Part shown: positions 8,555 to 16,341 of the stretch, in pieces
Position numbering within the stretch: position 1 is the first letter of the stretch
How the letters are laid out: every line of letters starts with the position of its first letter
Assembly (NCBI GenBank): GCA_003650785.1
Contig: QMRW01000005.1
Span: 1-27,537, forward strand
Source: Thermoprotei archaeon
Lineage (GTDB): Archaea; Thermoproteota; Thermoprotei; Thermofilales; B20-G17
Length of the DNA: 27,537 nt
Reading direction: 5' to 3'
Notes under the pieces: model-generated
Database searches by the model: none
Told to the model about the DNA's origin: nothing
What the model saw: only the letters and a program-made list of their open reading frames with translations
Translations under genes and position numbers: made by a program

Positions 8555-8818
8555 GACAACCTCCGTACGAATATACAGAATCTCTAACTTATAGAGACTA
8601 CTATGAGTTCTTGTATAGGTTAATGTCTTAACAGGGATCCTATAGAAGAAAACTTCTGATTCAGGTAATAGATACGTAAGCAAGAAGTCTCAATGAATAA
8701 TATTAAAACATATAAGTAGAACTGTGAATCCTTAGGACCTTTAGATACTATAGTTACTACGGATAGTGCAGCGAAATGCTTATTTTTGAGTTCAGTTTTT
8801 TAATGGAGATACCCAGTA

Positions 8819-9661
8819 GTGGAGGCGAGAACTACGAGACGCAAAGTCAATGTAGAGAAAGTAATCACACTGTGGAGAGAAGGACTTACCGATAAGGAAA
8901 TAGCGGAGAGGTTGGCTGTAAATCCCTCAACTATAAGCTACTGGCGAAAGAAGTTAAAATTACCTCCTAATAAGAAAGTTCTAATAAATAGAGAGCAGTT
9001 AGAAGAACTTGCAGAAAAGGGGTATAGCCTGAGAAGAATAGCAAATGAGCTTAATTATGATGTAAATACCGTGAAGAAGTACCTAGATAAGTATGGAATA
9101 GAATTAAAATATAGAGGAAGAGGAAGAAAAGTTCAGTTTGATGTAGAGAAGTTCTTGATAATGTACAGAGGAGGTCTTAACGATAAGGAGATAGCTGAGA
9201 TTATGGATATCTCTACATCGTGCATATATAGGTGGAGAAAGAGACTGGGTCTACCTCCCAACAGAAGAAGAGAAAGTCGTAGAGATATTGCCAAAAAATT
9301 AGTAAGTGAGTTTATGGCTAATAGAGATGTGTGTACTCTAGAAGACCTCACTAACTATGTAACTTCTAAAGGAATAAGCCATAGCACACTATACTCAGTC
9401 CTCAGAGATATGAAGATGAAGGGATCACTGAACATAGTACGATTAGTTAGAGGAAGAGGGCCTAGAAAGAAGTATACAGCACATGATCTATTTGGTAAAC
9501 TCACATGTAAAAGTCTAGTTTACACAAATCCTATGAAATTAATAGACTTCATGAAAAAGCACATAGATATGGAGGATGCAAGAAAGATAAACGTCATAAC
9601 TAAGGTACTCAGAAATATAATGCCTCACGATCTATATCAATTATGGATTAAAAATAAATGA
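8819..9661 (+). CDS. DNA-binding protein with three tandem helix-turn-helix units and a winged-helix segment
   Basis: The 280-residue protein shows an internal repeat. HTH 1 covers about 13-51, HTH 2 about 58-97 and HTH 3 about 108-148. Units 1 and 3 are clearly duplicated: GLTDKEIAERL and LPPNKK in the first match GLNDKEIAEIM and LPPNRR in the third. Residues 160-220 (CTLEDLTNYVTSKG, STLYSVLRDMKMKG) look like a winged helix ending in the basic patch RGRGPRKK. It should bind DNA as an extended reader, as regulator or as a mobile-element accessory protein. The start is GTG at 8819, preceded by GGAGAT eight bases upstream; a nearby ATG (8803) is out of frame. No effector or catalytic domain is visible. 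The last 60 residues are unassigned. Confidence 0.75.
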   Translation: MEARTTRRKVNVEKVITLWREGLTDKEIAERLAVNPSTISYWRKKLKLPPNKKVLINREQLEELAEKGYSLRRIANELNYDVNTVKKYLDKYGIELKYRGRGRKVQFDVEKFLIMYRGGLNDKEIAEIMDISTSCIYRWRKRLGLPPNRRRESRRDIAKKLVSEFMANRDVCTLEDLTNYVTSKGISHSTLYSVLRDMKMKGSLNIVRLVRGRGPRKKYTAHDLFGKLTCKSLVYTNPMKLIDFMKKHIDMEDARKINVITKVLRNIMPHDLYQLWIKNK

Positions 9662-9708
9662 ATACCATAAAGAGTAAAATAGTCCAAGTAGGCTCATAGT
9701 GTTATCAG

Positions 9709-11370
9709 TCAGTCCTTCTTAACTCCACACTCTCCTACCATGAACTTCACTATATTCTTCACTAACTTTAAGTTGTCTTCTACAGTGTTAAATGGATCTA
9801 GTATTATAGTTGCATCGCCGATAGCTAAGACCCTCTCCTTGAATGTCAATACTATTGGAGTATACTCTCCAGGCCTCTCGAGTATTGAGTGATAGGTACT
9901 GTTACTAGTGAAGACCAAGCCAGTTCCATTAGTATACACATGCGTACACGTAAAGAATACAAGTCTAGTTATGTTGACCATTAGCCAATGATCTGAAATA
10001 TTTCTCACTACGATGTTCCTATATATTCCATAGTTATCTCTTATATTATAGAGGTACCCATCTGTAAAGTAGATACCAAACTCTTGAGATAGTGAGTTAA
10101 TATTACTTGCAAGTATACCAGCTGGTTCATGTATGAGTATTAGTCTACCATTGTTACCTAGGTACTCTCTAATTTCTTCCACTATCTCTTTATCGTACTT
10201 TGCCAAAGGAGTCATTATGAGTAGACAGGAGGGTCTCTTTTGTAGGTACTCTTTCAGTTCATCCTTTTCTGTAACTATGACTACCTTGTAGCCTCTAGAA
10301 TTAAGTTCTCCTAGTAAACTATTCATGAGTGGTAGTGGAATATAGTTTCTATGTGCCCCATCTATAAGTATAAAGTGTTCCTCTTCTACAGTTGGTTTTG
10401 TGCCTACATTTTTCTTCTCACTACCTCCTATAGAATCTGAACTTATGAGTATAGGAGCTTGCCCTGTCCACACAGTTGAAATGAAATTGCTTGAGTTTAT
10501 AAAGAGAGGGGAGAGGTAGTACAGTGAGTTTTCAAGCATGGTTATTTTATTAAGCAGTCCTATTGTTAACTTGGTTTTATTTAACCATAAATTATATCCT
10601 AGGTCTCTTAATAGCTCCTCTCTAATTCTCTCAGTAATATCGACTACCTCATACTCCTTTATTCGTGTCAAATTCGCTACTAGTGATATGGCATCGGGTA
10701 AAGATCCCAACTTATCTATAAGTCCTAGCTCTAGTGCTTTACTTCCAATATAGAGCATTCCTTGTGAAAGATTCAAGAGAGAGATCTTTAGTCTATCTCC
10801 CCTACTCTCGTTTATAGCTCTTAGGAAGTTGCCAAGGGCATCCTTAACAGTTAGACAAAATGTATGTACTTCAAACCCTGTGTACTTGTATGGTCCTGTC
10901 TCCACTAGTAGTTCTGAGGGTATTATTAGTGGTGGCATTATTGCTATCACACCTATATTGCCTATAAATGATGTAGGTTCGGCTATTATGTATTCTCCAG
11001 CAAGTGATACATAATATCCTCCGGATGCAGCCAGTCCCTCTATACATACTACTACTGGTTTTACCCTCTTCAATCTCTTTAGGCTATGATATATATGCTC
11101 TACAGTAGATGCTATACCTCCTGGAGAATATACTCGTACTACAACCCCTGCTATAGTATCATTCTCCTCAGCATATCTAATAGCCTTTAGATAGATATCC
11201 TTAGAGTACTCTGTTATGAGATATCCATGAATTTTTATTATACCTATTACAGGCTTTTTCTTAGGTAATAGAATGTAGAATGCCATTACCACTGATATTG
11301 TGATTACCAAGGCAAGCAGAATAGCTACTATTCTATAGCGTACTTTAATTATCTCCTTTAAGGTGTCCAT
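9709..11370 (-). CDS. sppA: SppA-type (S49) signal peptide peptidase fused to an extra C-terminal domain
   Basis: S49 peptidases degrade leftover signal peptides in the membrane. A single membrane anchor (about 14-35) is followed by the S49 domain (40-240): VVVRVYSPGG (77-85), IEGLAASGGYY with the likely nucleophile Ser116, and IGNIGVI. Lys162 in GPYKYTG is the best candidate for the general base, by analogy with archaeal SppA. SppA enzymes of this type are about 300 residues; this one is 553. The extra part, about 330-545, starts with HFILIDGAHRNYIPL and includes VVIVTEKDE, LLIMTP and GRLILIHEP, which looks like an alpha/beta (GATase-1-like, DUF4350/GldG-like) fold outside the cell. It probably shares a transcript with the AMP phosphorylase gene 43 bases upstream. 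Confidence 0.85.
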   Translation of the reverse strand: MDTLKEIIKVRYRIVAILLALVITISVVMAFYILLPKKKPVIGIIKIHGYLITEYSKDIYLKAIRYAEENDTIAGVVVRVYSPGGIASTVEHIYHSLKRLKRVKPVVVCIEGLAASGGYYVSLAGEYIIAEPTSFIGNIGVIAIMPPLIIPSELLVETGPYKYTGFEVHTFCLTVKDALGNFLRAINESRGDRLKISLLNLSQGMLYIGSKALELGLIDKLGSLPDAISLVANLTRIKEYEVVDITERIREELLRDLGYNLWLNKTKLTIGLLNKITMLENSLYYLSPLFINSSNFISTVWTGQAPILISSDSIGGSEKKNVGTKPTVEEEHFILIDGAHRNYIPLPLMNSLLGELNSRGYKVVIVTEKDELKEYLQKRPSCLLIMTPLAKYDKEIVEEIREYLGNNGRLILIHEPAGILASNINSLSQEFGIYFTDGYLYNIRDNYGIYRNIVVRNISDHWLMVNITRLVFFTCTHVYTNGTGLVFTSNSTYHSILERPGEYTPIVLTFKERVLAIGDATIILDPFNTVEDNLKLVKNIVKFMVGECGVKKD

Positions 11371-11413
11371 GTGTTGTTTACTATGATAAATCTAATAAAG
11401 GTATCTAACTTCA

Positions 11414-12931
11414 TTACTCGGGATATTCTTTTAGTAGCATTCCTTCTAACCTTATAGGGCGTAGTCTTATAGCCATATTATAGGCTGTAGTTAGTTTACT
11501 CTCACTCTCAGAATATATCTCTATCAGCACTTCACCTCTCCTAACTTTTGCACCTGCTTTAACGTGTACTACTACTCCAGCTCCCTTATCCTTAGGAGCT
11601 CCTGCTGCTTTCGCTATAGTAGCTATAGCAATATTGTCCACATTGGTCACGTATCCATCAACCGGTGCTACTACTTCTACTTTTTTATCCCCTATAGGTA
11701 TATCATCGGGTCTTATTTTTGGGTCTCCTCCTTGAGCTTCTATGATCTCCTTCATCTTCTTCCAAGCCTTTCCAGTAAATAGTACTTCTTTGGCTAGATC
11801 TTGACCACTACCTCTACTAACCAACCCCGCAATCTCAAATATAAGACCTGCCAGTGAAGTAGCCTTCTCTATAAGGCTCATAGCACCTCTTCCCTCTCTA
11901 AGTGCTATTAGTGCTTCTTTAGCTTCTAGTGCCGGACCTATGTAGTAGCCAATGGGTTGTCCACCATAAGTTATAGCACATTTAGTCCTTAGACCTAATC
12001 TTTCACTAACCTCTATGAAGAGCCTTGCCATTTTACTAGCTATATCCATATTGCTAACTTTAGCTCCTCTACCGACTGGTAGATCTACTACTAATCTCGA
12101 TACTCCCATTGCTAGCTTTTTGGAGAGAATACTGGCTATAGTTTGACTCAATGGATCTAGGCTTAGATTTCTCTCCACCTTTATGAATATATCATCAGCT
12201 GGAGCTATATTCAACTTTCCTCCCCATACTATAACTCCTCTTGTCTTCGTAGCAACCTCTCTTATTTCATCGAGCTCTAGATCTACTCTAGCGAGTACTT
12301 CCATAGTATCCGCGGTTCCAGCCGGACTAGTTATAGCTCTACTACTAGTCTTAGGTATTAATAATCCAACGGATGCAACTATAGGTACTTCTAGTAATGC
12401 TACCTTAGAATTCCCCGGGACTCCTCCTATACTGTGGATATCGTACACGGTATCTTCAAATATTATCCTATTTCCTGTCTCAACCATAGCCTCCGTAAGG
12501 TACGCTATCTCCTCAGAGTCCAGTCCTACCAACTCTTGAGCTAGTAGAAAGGCCGTTATTTCTATCTCAGAAAGGGATCCATTAACTACATCCCTGATTA
12601 TTGAGAGAACTTCCTCTTTAGTTAACCTACCTCCAGATATCTTCTTTCTTATGAATGAGACTGAAGAAGGAGGGCTTACTGGGTATATTCCAACTACATC
12701 TCCCTCACTCACCCCTAGGGTCTCTACGGTCTCTTTAGGTAATCCTATACTTCCAACTGGTACTAGACTCTTAGTTAGAGCTACAGCAACTGTTAAACTC
12801 TTATTACCATATGTCAACATGATCCTATCGTATGGATAAATGTCTAACTTAGAGGCATCTTCTTCATTCATTAGAATCATCTTAGTGCCGCCATATCTGA
12901 GATCAATACTCTTGACAGTGAATCTAGCCAT
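11414..12931 (-). CDS. deoA: AMP phosphorylase (archaeal thymidine phosphorylase family)
   Basis: The enzyme splits AMP (also CMP/UMP) with phosphate to ribose 1,5-bisphosphate and base, the first step of the archaeal pathway that feeds ribose-1,5-bisphosphate isomerase and RubisCO. It is 505 residues, the typical archaeal length, with the extra amino domain (1 to about 85) seen in archaeal members. Landmarks are GRLTKEEVLSIIRD (100-113), the phosphate loop HSIGGVPGNSK, KTSSRAITSPAGTADTMEVL around 195-214, and the carboxy beta domain with GAGVVVHVKAGAKV. The ATG at 12931 is preceded by GAGGGATC, a fair ribosome site. Neither RubisCO nor the isomerase gene is in the window, so a complete AMP pathway cannot be shown here. 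It heads a probable unit with the SppA fusion. Confidence 0.94.
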   Translation of the reverse strand: MARFTVKSIDLRYGGTKMILMNEEDASKLDIYPYDRIMLTYGNKSLTVAVALTKSLVPVGSIGLPKETVETLGVSEGDVVGIYPVSPPSSVSFIRKKISGGRLTKEEVLSIIRDVVNGSLSEIEITAFLLAQELVGLDSEEIAYLTEAMVETGNRIIFEDTVYDIHSIGGVPGNSKVALLEVPIVASVGLLIPKTSSRAITSPAGTADTMEVLARVDLELDEIREVATKTRGVIVWGGKLNIAPADDIFIKVERNLSLDPLSQTIASILSKKLAMGVSRLVVDLPVGRGAKVSNMDIASKMARLFIEVSERLGLRTKCAITYGGQPIGYYIGPALEAKEALIALREGRGAMSLIEKATSLAGLIFEIAGLVSRGSGQDLAKEVLFTGKAWKKMKEIIEAQGGDPKIRPDDIPIGDKKVEVVAPVDGYVTNVDNIAIATIAKAAGAPKDKGAGVVVHVKAGAKVRRGEVLIEIYSESESKLTTAYNMAIRLRPIRLEGMLLKEYPE

Positions 12932-13107
12932 GTCAAGATCCCTCGGGACAAGATTATAATACGAAGAGAGAGCTTATAAATTTATCATCGGTAGATGAAT
13001 AAGAAGAGATCGAGGCTGAGGATTACTAGTTCTCCGAGATTGATACGAAATGTAGATCTGCTCATCCAGTTTATAAGGCCATACATATAATAAACTCGAA
13101 GGAAGTT

Positions 13108-13834
13108 ATGGCCGTACACATGGAAAAAGAGAGACATGAGGCCAAGCCGTGCACAGTTCACATTGCGACGTCGGAAATTCTCTTAAGCAAGGGAAGTAGA
13201 AGTTAAACAATGAGCTCTATGCACAATTGTCGGAAGAATTCGCCAATCAGCTCTAGCAGTCAAGAGAAGCCACAGGACCGTATACAACTATACGCTATGC
13301 ATCTTTTTCCTAAAATATCTAGAAGTCAAAGAAGCATGGAGAAGGCTAGGATAAGCTAACCCTCCAACTCGCTGAACTCCGAAGGCTTAGTAGACGAGAG
13401 TTCATTAATGACTATGAAAGCCCACTAAATCTAAACCTCTGTATACCCCATCTGCGGAAGACCCGTAGAGACGCTCAGAGAGTTCTGGTTTAAGAAAGTT
13501 GGGGAGCTTGGGAAAGCAGCAAAAGGAATAATGAACCTTATAGATGAATTGAGGAAGCATGAGAGCAAGCGCTCAGACAAGATAGGGAGGATAGAAAGCG
13601 GATAGATTAAAGTGTGCAACATGGAAATCGAAGTCTCTTCTCTGAAGAACAGAGTAGCTGCGAAGACCAAGCGTGTGGAGAGACTCCACAGAGAAATAGG
13701 AGACATCGAAGGTTGGATAAAAGTCCTTAAAACGGAACGAAGAATCAGATCGTCACGAGGTCTTCATCCACTCAGACTGGGACGGCTTCATCACATGAAT
13801 TATCTATGACGAGTACTATATAAGCATACCCTAG
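13108..13834 (+). pseudogene. Decayed, multiply frameshifted gene with a CPxCG motif between helical segments
   Basis: No intact frame crosses this stretch, yet protein-like pieces join across frames. They are NELYAQLSEEFANQL (13209-13253), then SHRTVYNYTLCIFFLKYL and EVKEAWRRLG (13268-13351), DKLTLQLAELRRLSRREFI (13350-13406), and PICGRPVETLREFWFKKVG (from 13447). The last runs in one frame to a TAG at 13603; the same frame continues with EIEVSSLKNRVAAKTKRVER to about 13732. The final piece, HEVFIHSDWDGFIT, has a TGA at 13796. At least four frame changes and several stops mean an inactivated gene. G+C is near 47-50 % in sampled lines against 35-40 % around it, hinting at foreign origin. A Cys pair between helical segments recalls a Rad50-type zinc hook, but that is weak. 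The 5' limit is uncertain. Confidence 0.5.
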
Positions 13835-13870
13835 GATGGAATAACCTCAAGAGTATGAGAAGTATGCTTC

Positions 13871-13898
13871 ATCCATTGTAAAGGGTTACTTAATGGAT
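13871..13898. other. Strong stem-loop downstream of the decayed gene
   Basis: ATCCATT (13871-13877) pairs with AATGGAT (13892-13898), and inside it GTAA (13878-13881) pairs with TTAC (13886-13889). This gives 11 base pairs with an AGGG loop and a two-base bulge on the 3' side. It lies between the remnant and the MtrH cassette. It could be a terminator-like structure, the end of the decayed element, or part of an RNA; nothing in the sequence decides. Confidence 0.4.
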
Positions 13899-13982
13899 TC
13901 ATTAATTATGTATCAGTTGTATAATATTAGAAGAGCATCAGACTCTGTGTTTAAATAGTGTACATACGAAAGATATTTAGAA

Positions 13983-13990
13983 CTTTTATA
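13983..13990 (+). promoter_or_regulatory. Putative TATA box for the MtrH cassette
   Basis: CTTTTATA is centred about 31 bases before the ATG at 14018, which would give a short leader. A second candidate, GTTTAAAT, lies about 35 bases further upstream and would suit the TTG at 14003 instead. Confidence 0.35.
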
Positions 13991-14017
13991 GAGTAGTTAA
14001 ATTTGAGTGATATTGAG

Positions 14018-14383
14018 ATGGTGAAGAGACCACTACTTGCTAGCGGTACCATCGTAGAGGACTATGAGCCTCTCTTCATGTATTGGAGAGTAGCTGAGGA
14101 TAGGGGAATTGAAAAAGTAGTATTGAAGAGTGAAGATTTTGAATACCTTAAGTTGATTATAAGTAGGGAGGAAAAGATAACTCTACTCGAACTGAAGAAT
14201 AGATTATTATCTATAATGCTAGAGAGAGTTAATCCAGATGTAGCTGCAGAAGCCTATAGAAGATTGAGTATAGAACTACCACCAGATGTAGCTAAGAAGA
14301 TGATAGCCGAAGTATTAGTAGGATGGTTGATAGAGGCAGCTGAGACTCTAAACCTAATAAGGTTGAGGAAAATGTACAAATAG
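14018..14383 (+). CDS. Hypothetical protein, first gene of the MtrH cassette
   Basis: This small protein (121 residues from the ATG) is soluble and mainly helical, without Cys pairs, membrane segments or a cobalamin-binding DxHxxG motif, so it is not an obvious corrinoid protein. It begins MVKRPLLASG and contains LELKNRLLSIMLERVNPDV and LPPDVAKKMIAEVLVGWLIEA. I chose ATG 14018 because GAGTGAT sits six bases upstream and a TATA box lies about 31 bases away; a TTG at 14003 would add five residues (MSDIE). It ends 39 bases before mtrH on the same strand, so the two are probably co-transcribed. I recognise no family. The context suggests an accessory or partner of the methyltransferase. Confidence 0.7.
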   Translation: MVKRPLLASGTIVEDYEPLFMYWRVAEDRGIEKVVLKSEDFEYLKLIISREEKITLLELKNRLLSIMLERVNPDVAAEAYRRLSIELPPDVAKKMIAEVLVGWLIEAAETLNLIRLRKMYK

Positions 14384-14422
14384 GTTATTTATATTAGAGA
14401 ACTAAGATGTATTGGTGTCCCT

Positions 14423-15352
14423 ATGTTTAAATTTAAGACCGAACAAAGAATATTCGACATAGCTGGTGTAAAAGTAGGGGGTCAGCCTGGTCAATTACCC
14501 ACAGTACTTATAGGTAGTATATTCTACCATGGACATAAGATAGTCATAGATCAGAAGAGTGGCAATTTCGATAGACATAGAGCCGAGGAGTTACTCAATA
14601 GAGAGAAGGAGTATTCAGAGGCCACTGGGAATCCCAGAATAATAGATATATGCTGTTCCTATCCTGATGCTTTTAGCAAGTTTATAGATTTTGTAGCTAA
14701 CAATACAGATGACCCCATAGCGATAGATGGGACAACAGCGGATGTAAGAATTGCTGGTGCTAAGTATGTTTATGAGGTGGGACTCTCAGAAAGGACTGTG
14801 TACAATTCCATAAACCCACACACAAAAGAACATGAGCTTGAAGTTATAAGAGAGTGCAGAATAAGATCTGCAATTCTACTCACTTTAAACATAAAGAGAC
14901 CTACAGTTTTAGGCAGATTAGAAGTTCTCAATGAGCTACTAGATAAGGCTAGAGTAGCAAATATCGAAAATATCTTAGTCGATACTACAGTTCTAGATAT
15001 ACCAGATGCGGGACCAGTTAGTAAAGCCATATATCTGGTCAAGGAGAAGTACGGATTACCAGCCGGTGCTGGAGTACATAATGCTGTAGATAGATGGAAG
15101 AGTAGAGCTGGGCTAAGTCGTAGAGAATACGAATTAGCTAGTACTGTTGCTAATACTCTTGCTATAGCTATGGGTGCTGACTTCATTCTCTATGGACCTA
15201 TAGAGAATGCACCTATAGCGTATTTCCTATGTGCCCTAGCCGATGCATATACTGGATTCAGTATTCGACAAGAGTACGGCATAAGACCTATAGTATCAAC
15301 TCATCCAATGTTTAGAATATTTAGAAGAGACAGAGTACTGAGATTACAGTAG
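14423..15352 (+). CDS. mtrH: MtrH-family methyltransferase (tetrahydromethanopterin S-methyltransferase subunit H homologue)
   Basis: MtrH moves the methyl group between methyl-tetrahydromethanopterin and a corrinoid cofactor. The 309-residue protein follows the family from its start: FKTEQRIFDIAGVKVGGQPG, then TVLIGSIFYHGHKIV, GTTADVRIAGAKYVYEVGL, VYNSINPH, AILLTLNIKRPTVLGRLE, LVDTTVLDIPDAGP, and KYGLPAGAGVHNA. The fold is a TIM barrel of the methyltetrahydrofolate-methyltransferase type. True methanogens encode MtrH in an mtrEDCBAFGH operon; here it stands between two unknown genes with no MtrA or corrinoid protein visible. It may therefore serve a methyltransferase system like those for methoxylated or methylated compounds, or a one-carbon step in a non-methanogen. 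ATG at 14423 follows GGTG about seven bases upstream. Confidence 0.88.
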   Translation: MFKFKTEQRIFDIAGVKVGGQPGQLPTVLIGSIFYHGHKIVIDQKSGNFDRHRAEELLNREKEYSEATGNPRIIDICCSYPDAFSKFIDFVANNTDDPIAIDGTTADVRIAGAKYVYEVGLSERTVYNSINPHTKEHELEVIRECRIRSAILLTLNIKRPTVLGRLEVLNELLDKARVANIENILVDTTVLDIPDAGPVSKAIYLVKEKYGLPAGAGVHNAVDRWKSRAGLSRREYELASTVANTLAIAMGADFILYGPIENAPIAYFLCALADAYTGFSIRQEYGIRPIVSTHPMFRIFRRDRVLRLQ

Positions 15353-15371
15353 TTATAGGGGATTGAGAGAA

Positions 15372-16100
15372 GTGATAACAATACCCACTGATACATGTAG
15401 ATACATACTCAAGTTGGACGGTAGATTAAACTTTATAAAATTCCATGAGACTTGTCTCCCTATATATTACATATATAATATTAATAGAAAAAGAGCAGAG
15501 TGGTTAAGTAGTACGCTATACCAGACAGGAATATGGTGTAAGGTACTAGATGCTCGTGTAGTACTATGCTTTCCTATACACATCAGCATACTATTAGAGA
15601 AATGTTTTATGGAGAGTACTGCAGAGGGACCTCTCAAGTATATGGTAATCGCAGTAAGACATTGCATGAAATATTGGAACTCCATGGCAGCTCTATGGCT
15701 TTCAGATCCCCTAGGTAAGCTACTGAAGTTTCTCGATACCATACCCCAGTGGTTATGGAGTATCGAAAAGGATTGTCTAATGGATATGTTAAAGAGACCA
15801 GAGAACTACATAGACCTAATGGATATAGATGAATTCCTAGATTTTCTAAGTAAACTCTATAGGACTAGTGGAACTATCTCGAGAGATGAAAGAGGGGAAA
15901 AAGTACTTGAGATCATCATAAAATCTCCTCAGCCTTTCACTCATAAAGTAATTGAAAGGATCCTACATAGAATGACATTATTGGGCCTACTAGAGAGAGA
16001 ACCCTATGTTGGAAATCTCTGGAGTGATATAGATTCGGCCTACCACATTAAGATAGCAGGGGAGGAGCGTATTAAGAGACTTATCGACTTAATTCCATGA
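15372..16100 (+). CDS. Hypothetical protein, third gene of the MtrH cassette
   Basis: Starting from GTG 15372 (MITIPTDTC) the protein has 242 residues; TTG 15363 would add three, but GGGGAT upstream is better spaced for the GTG. It begins about 20 bases after the mtrH stop, so co-translation is likely. The first 115 residues contain six or seven Cys (in TDTCRY, HETCLP, IWCKVL, VVLCFP, EKCFME and AVRHCMKY), unusual for this genome style and suggestive of metal or cofactor binding. Three Trp fall around 100-130. The last 70 residues (KVLEIIIKSPQPFTHKVIER, LLGLLERE, YHIKIAGEERIKRL) read like a winged-helix or other small helical domain. No family recognised. Confidence 0.68.
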   Translation: MITIPTDTCRYILKLDGRLNFIKFHETCLPIYYIYNINRKRAEWLSSTLYQTGIWCKVLDARVVLCFPIHISILLEKCFMESTAEGPLKYMVIAVRHCMKYWNSMAALWLSDPLGKLLKFLDTIPQWLWSIEKDCLMDMLKRPENYIDLMDIDEFLDFLSKLYRTSGTISRDERGEKVLEIIIKSPQPFTHKVIERILHRMTLLGLLEREPYVGNLWSDIDSAYHIKIAGEERIKRLIDLIP

Positions 16101-16341
16101 AGAGAAGTACTCCCACCTGTCCAGATACTTTACATTCAAATCTCCTTCCTCCCCGTGTAGGAATCGAATGAACGTTCCTCCAATATAAGGAAGGTAATGC
16201 AACCATGTGGGGAATAAAATAGTGAGTTGATTACAAAAGCACATGAGTGGGAGTAATAGTGAAATAAATAAGTTCCTCAAGACTTCTCGGAGGCGTTAGG
16301 ATTAATAGTAAGATACTATACACTCTTCATGTGATTGAAGT

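Noticed and set aside
8555..8683. Amino extension of CofE by 43 residues
   Set aside because: The extension has no family similarity, and the ATG at 8552-8554 has a GGAGG site.
12990..13090. Small RNA gene upstream of the remnant
   Set aside because: There is a TATA-like TTATAAATT and a CTGA, but no consistent box C or stem supports an RNA family.
13603..13605. In-frame TAG that might be read as pyrrolysine
   Set aside because: The frame does continue past it, but the same stretch has several frameshifts and a TGA at 13796, so decay explains it better. No pyl genes are visible.
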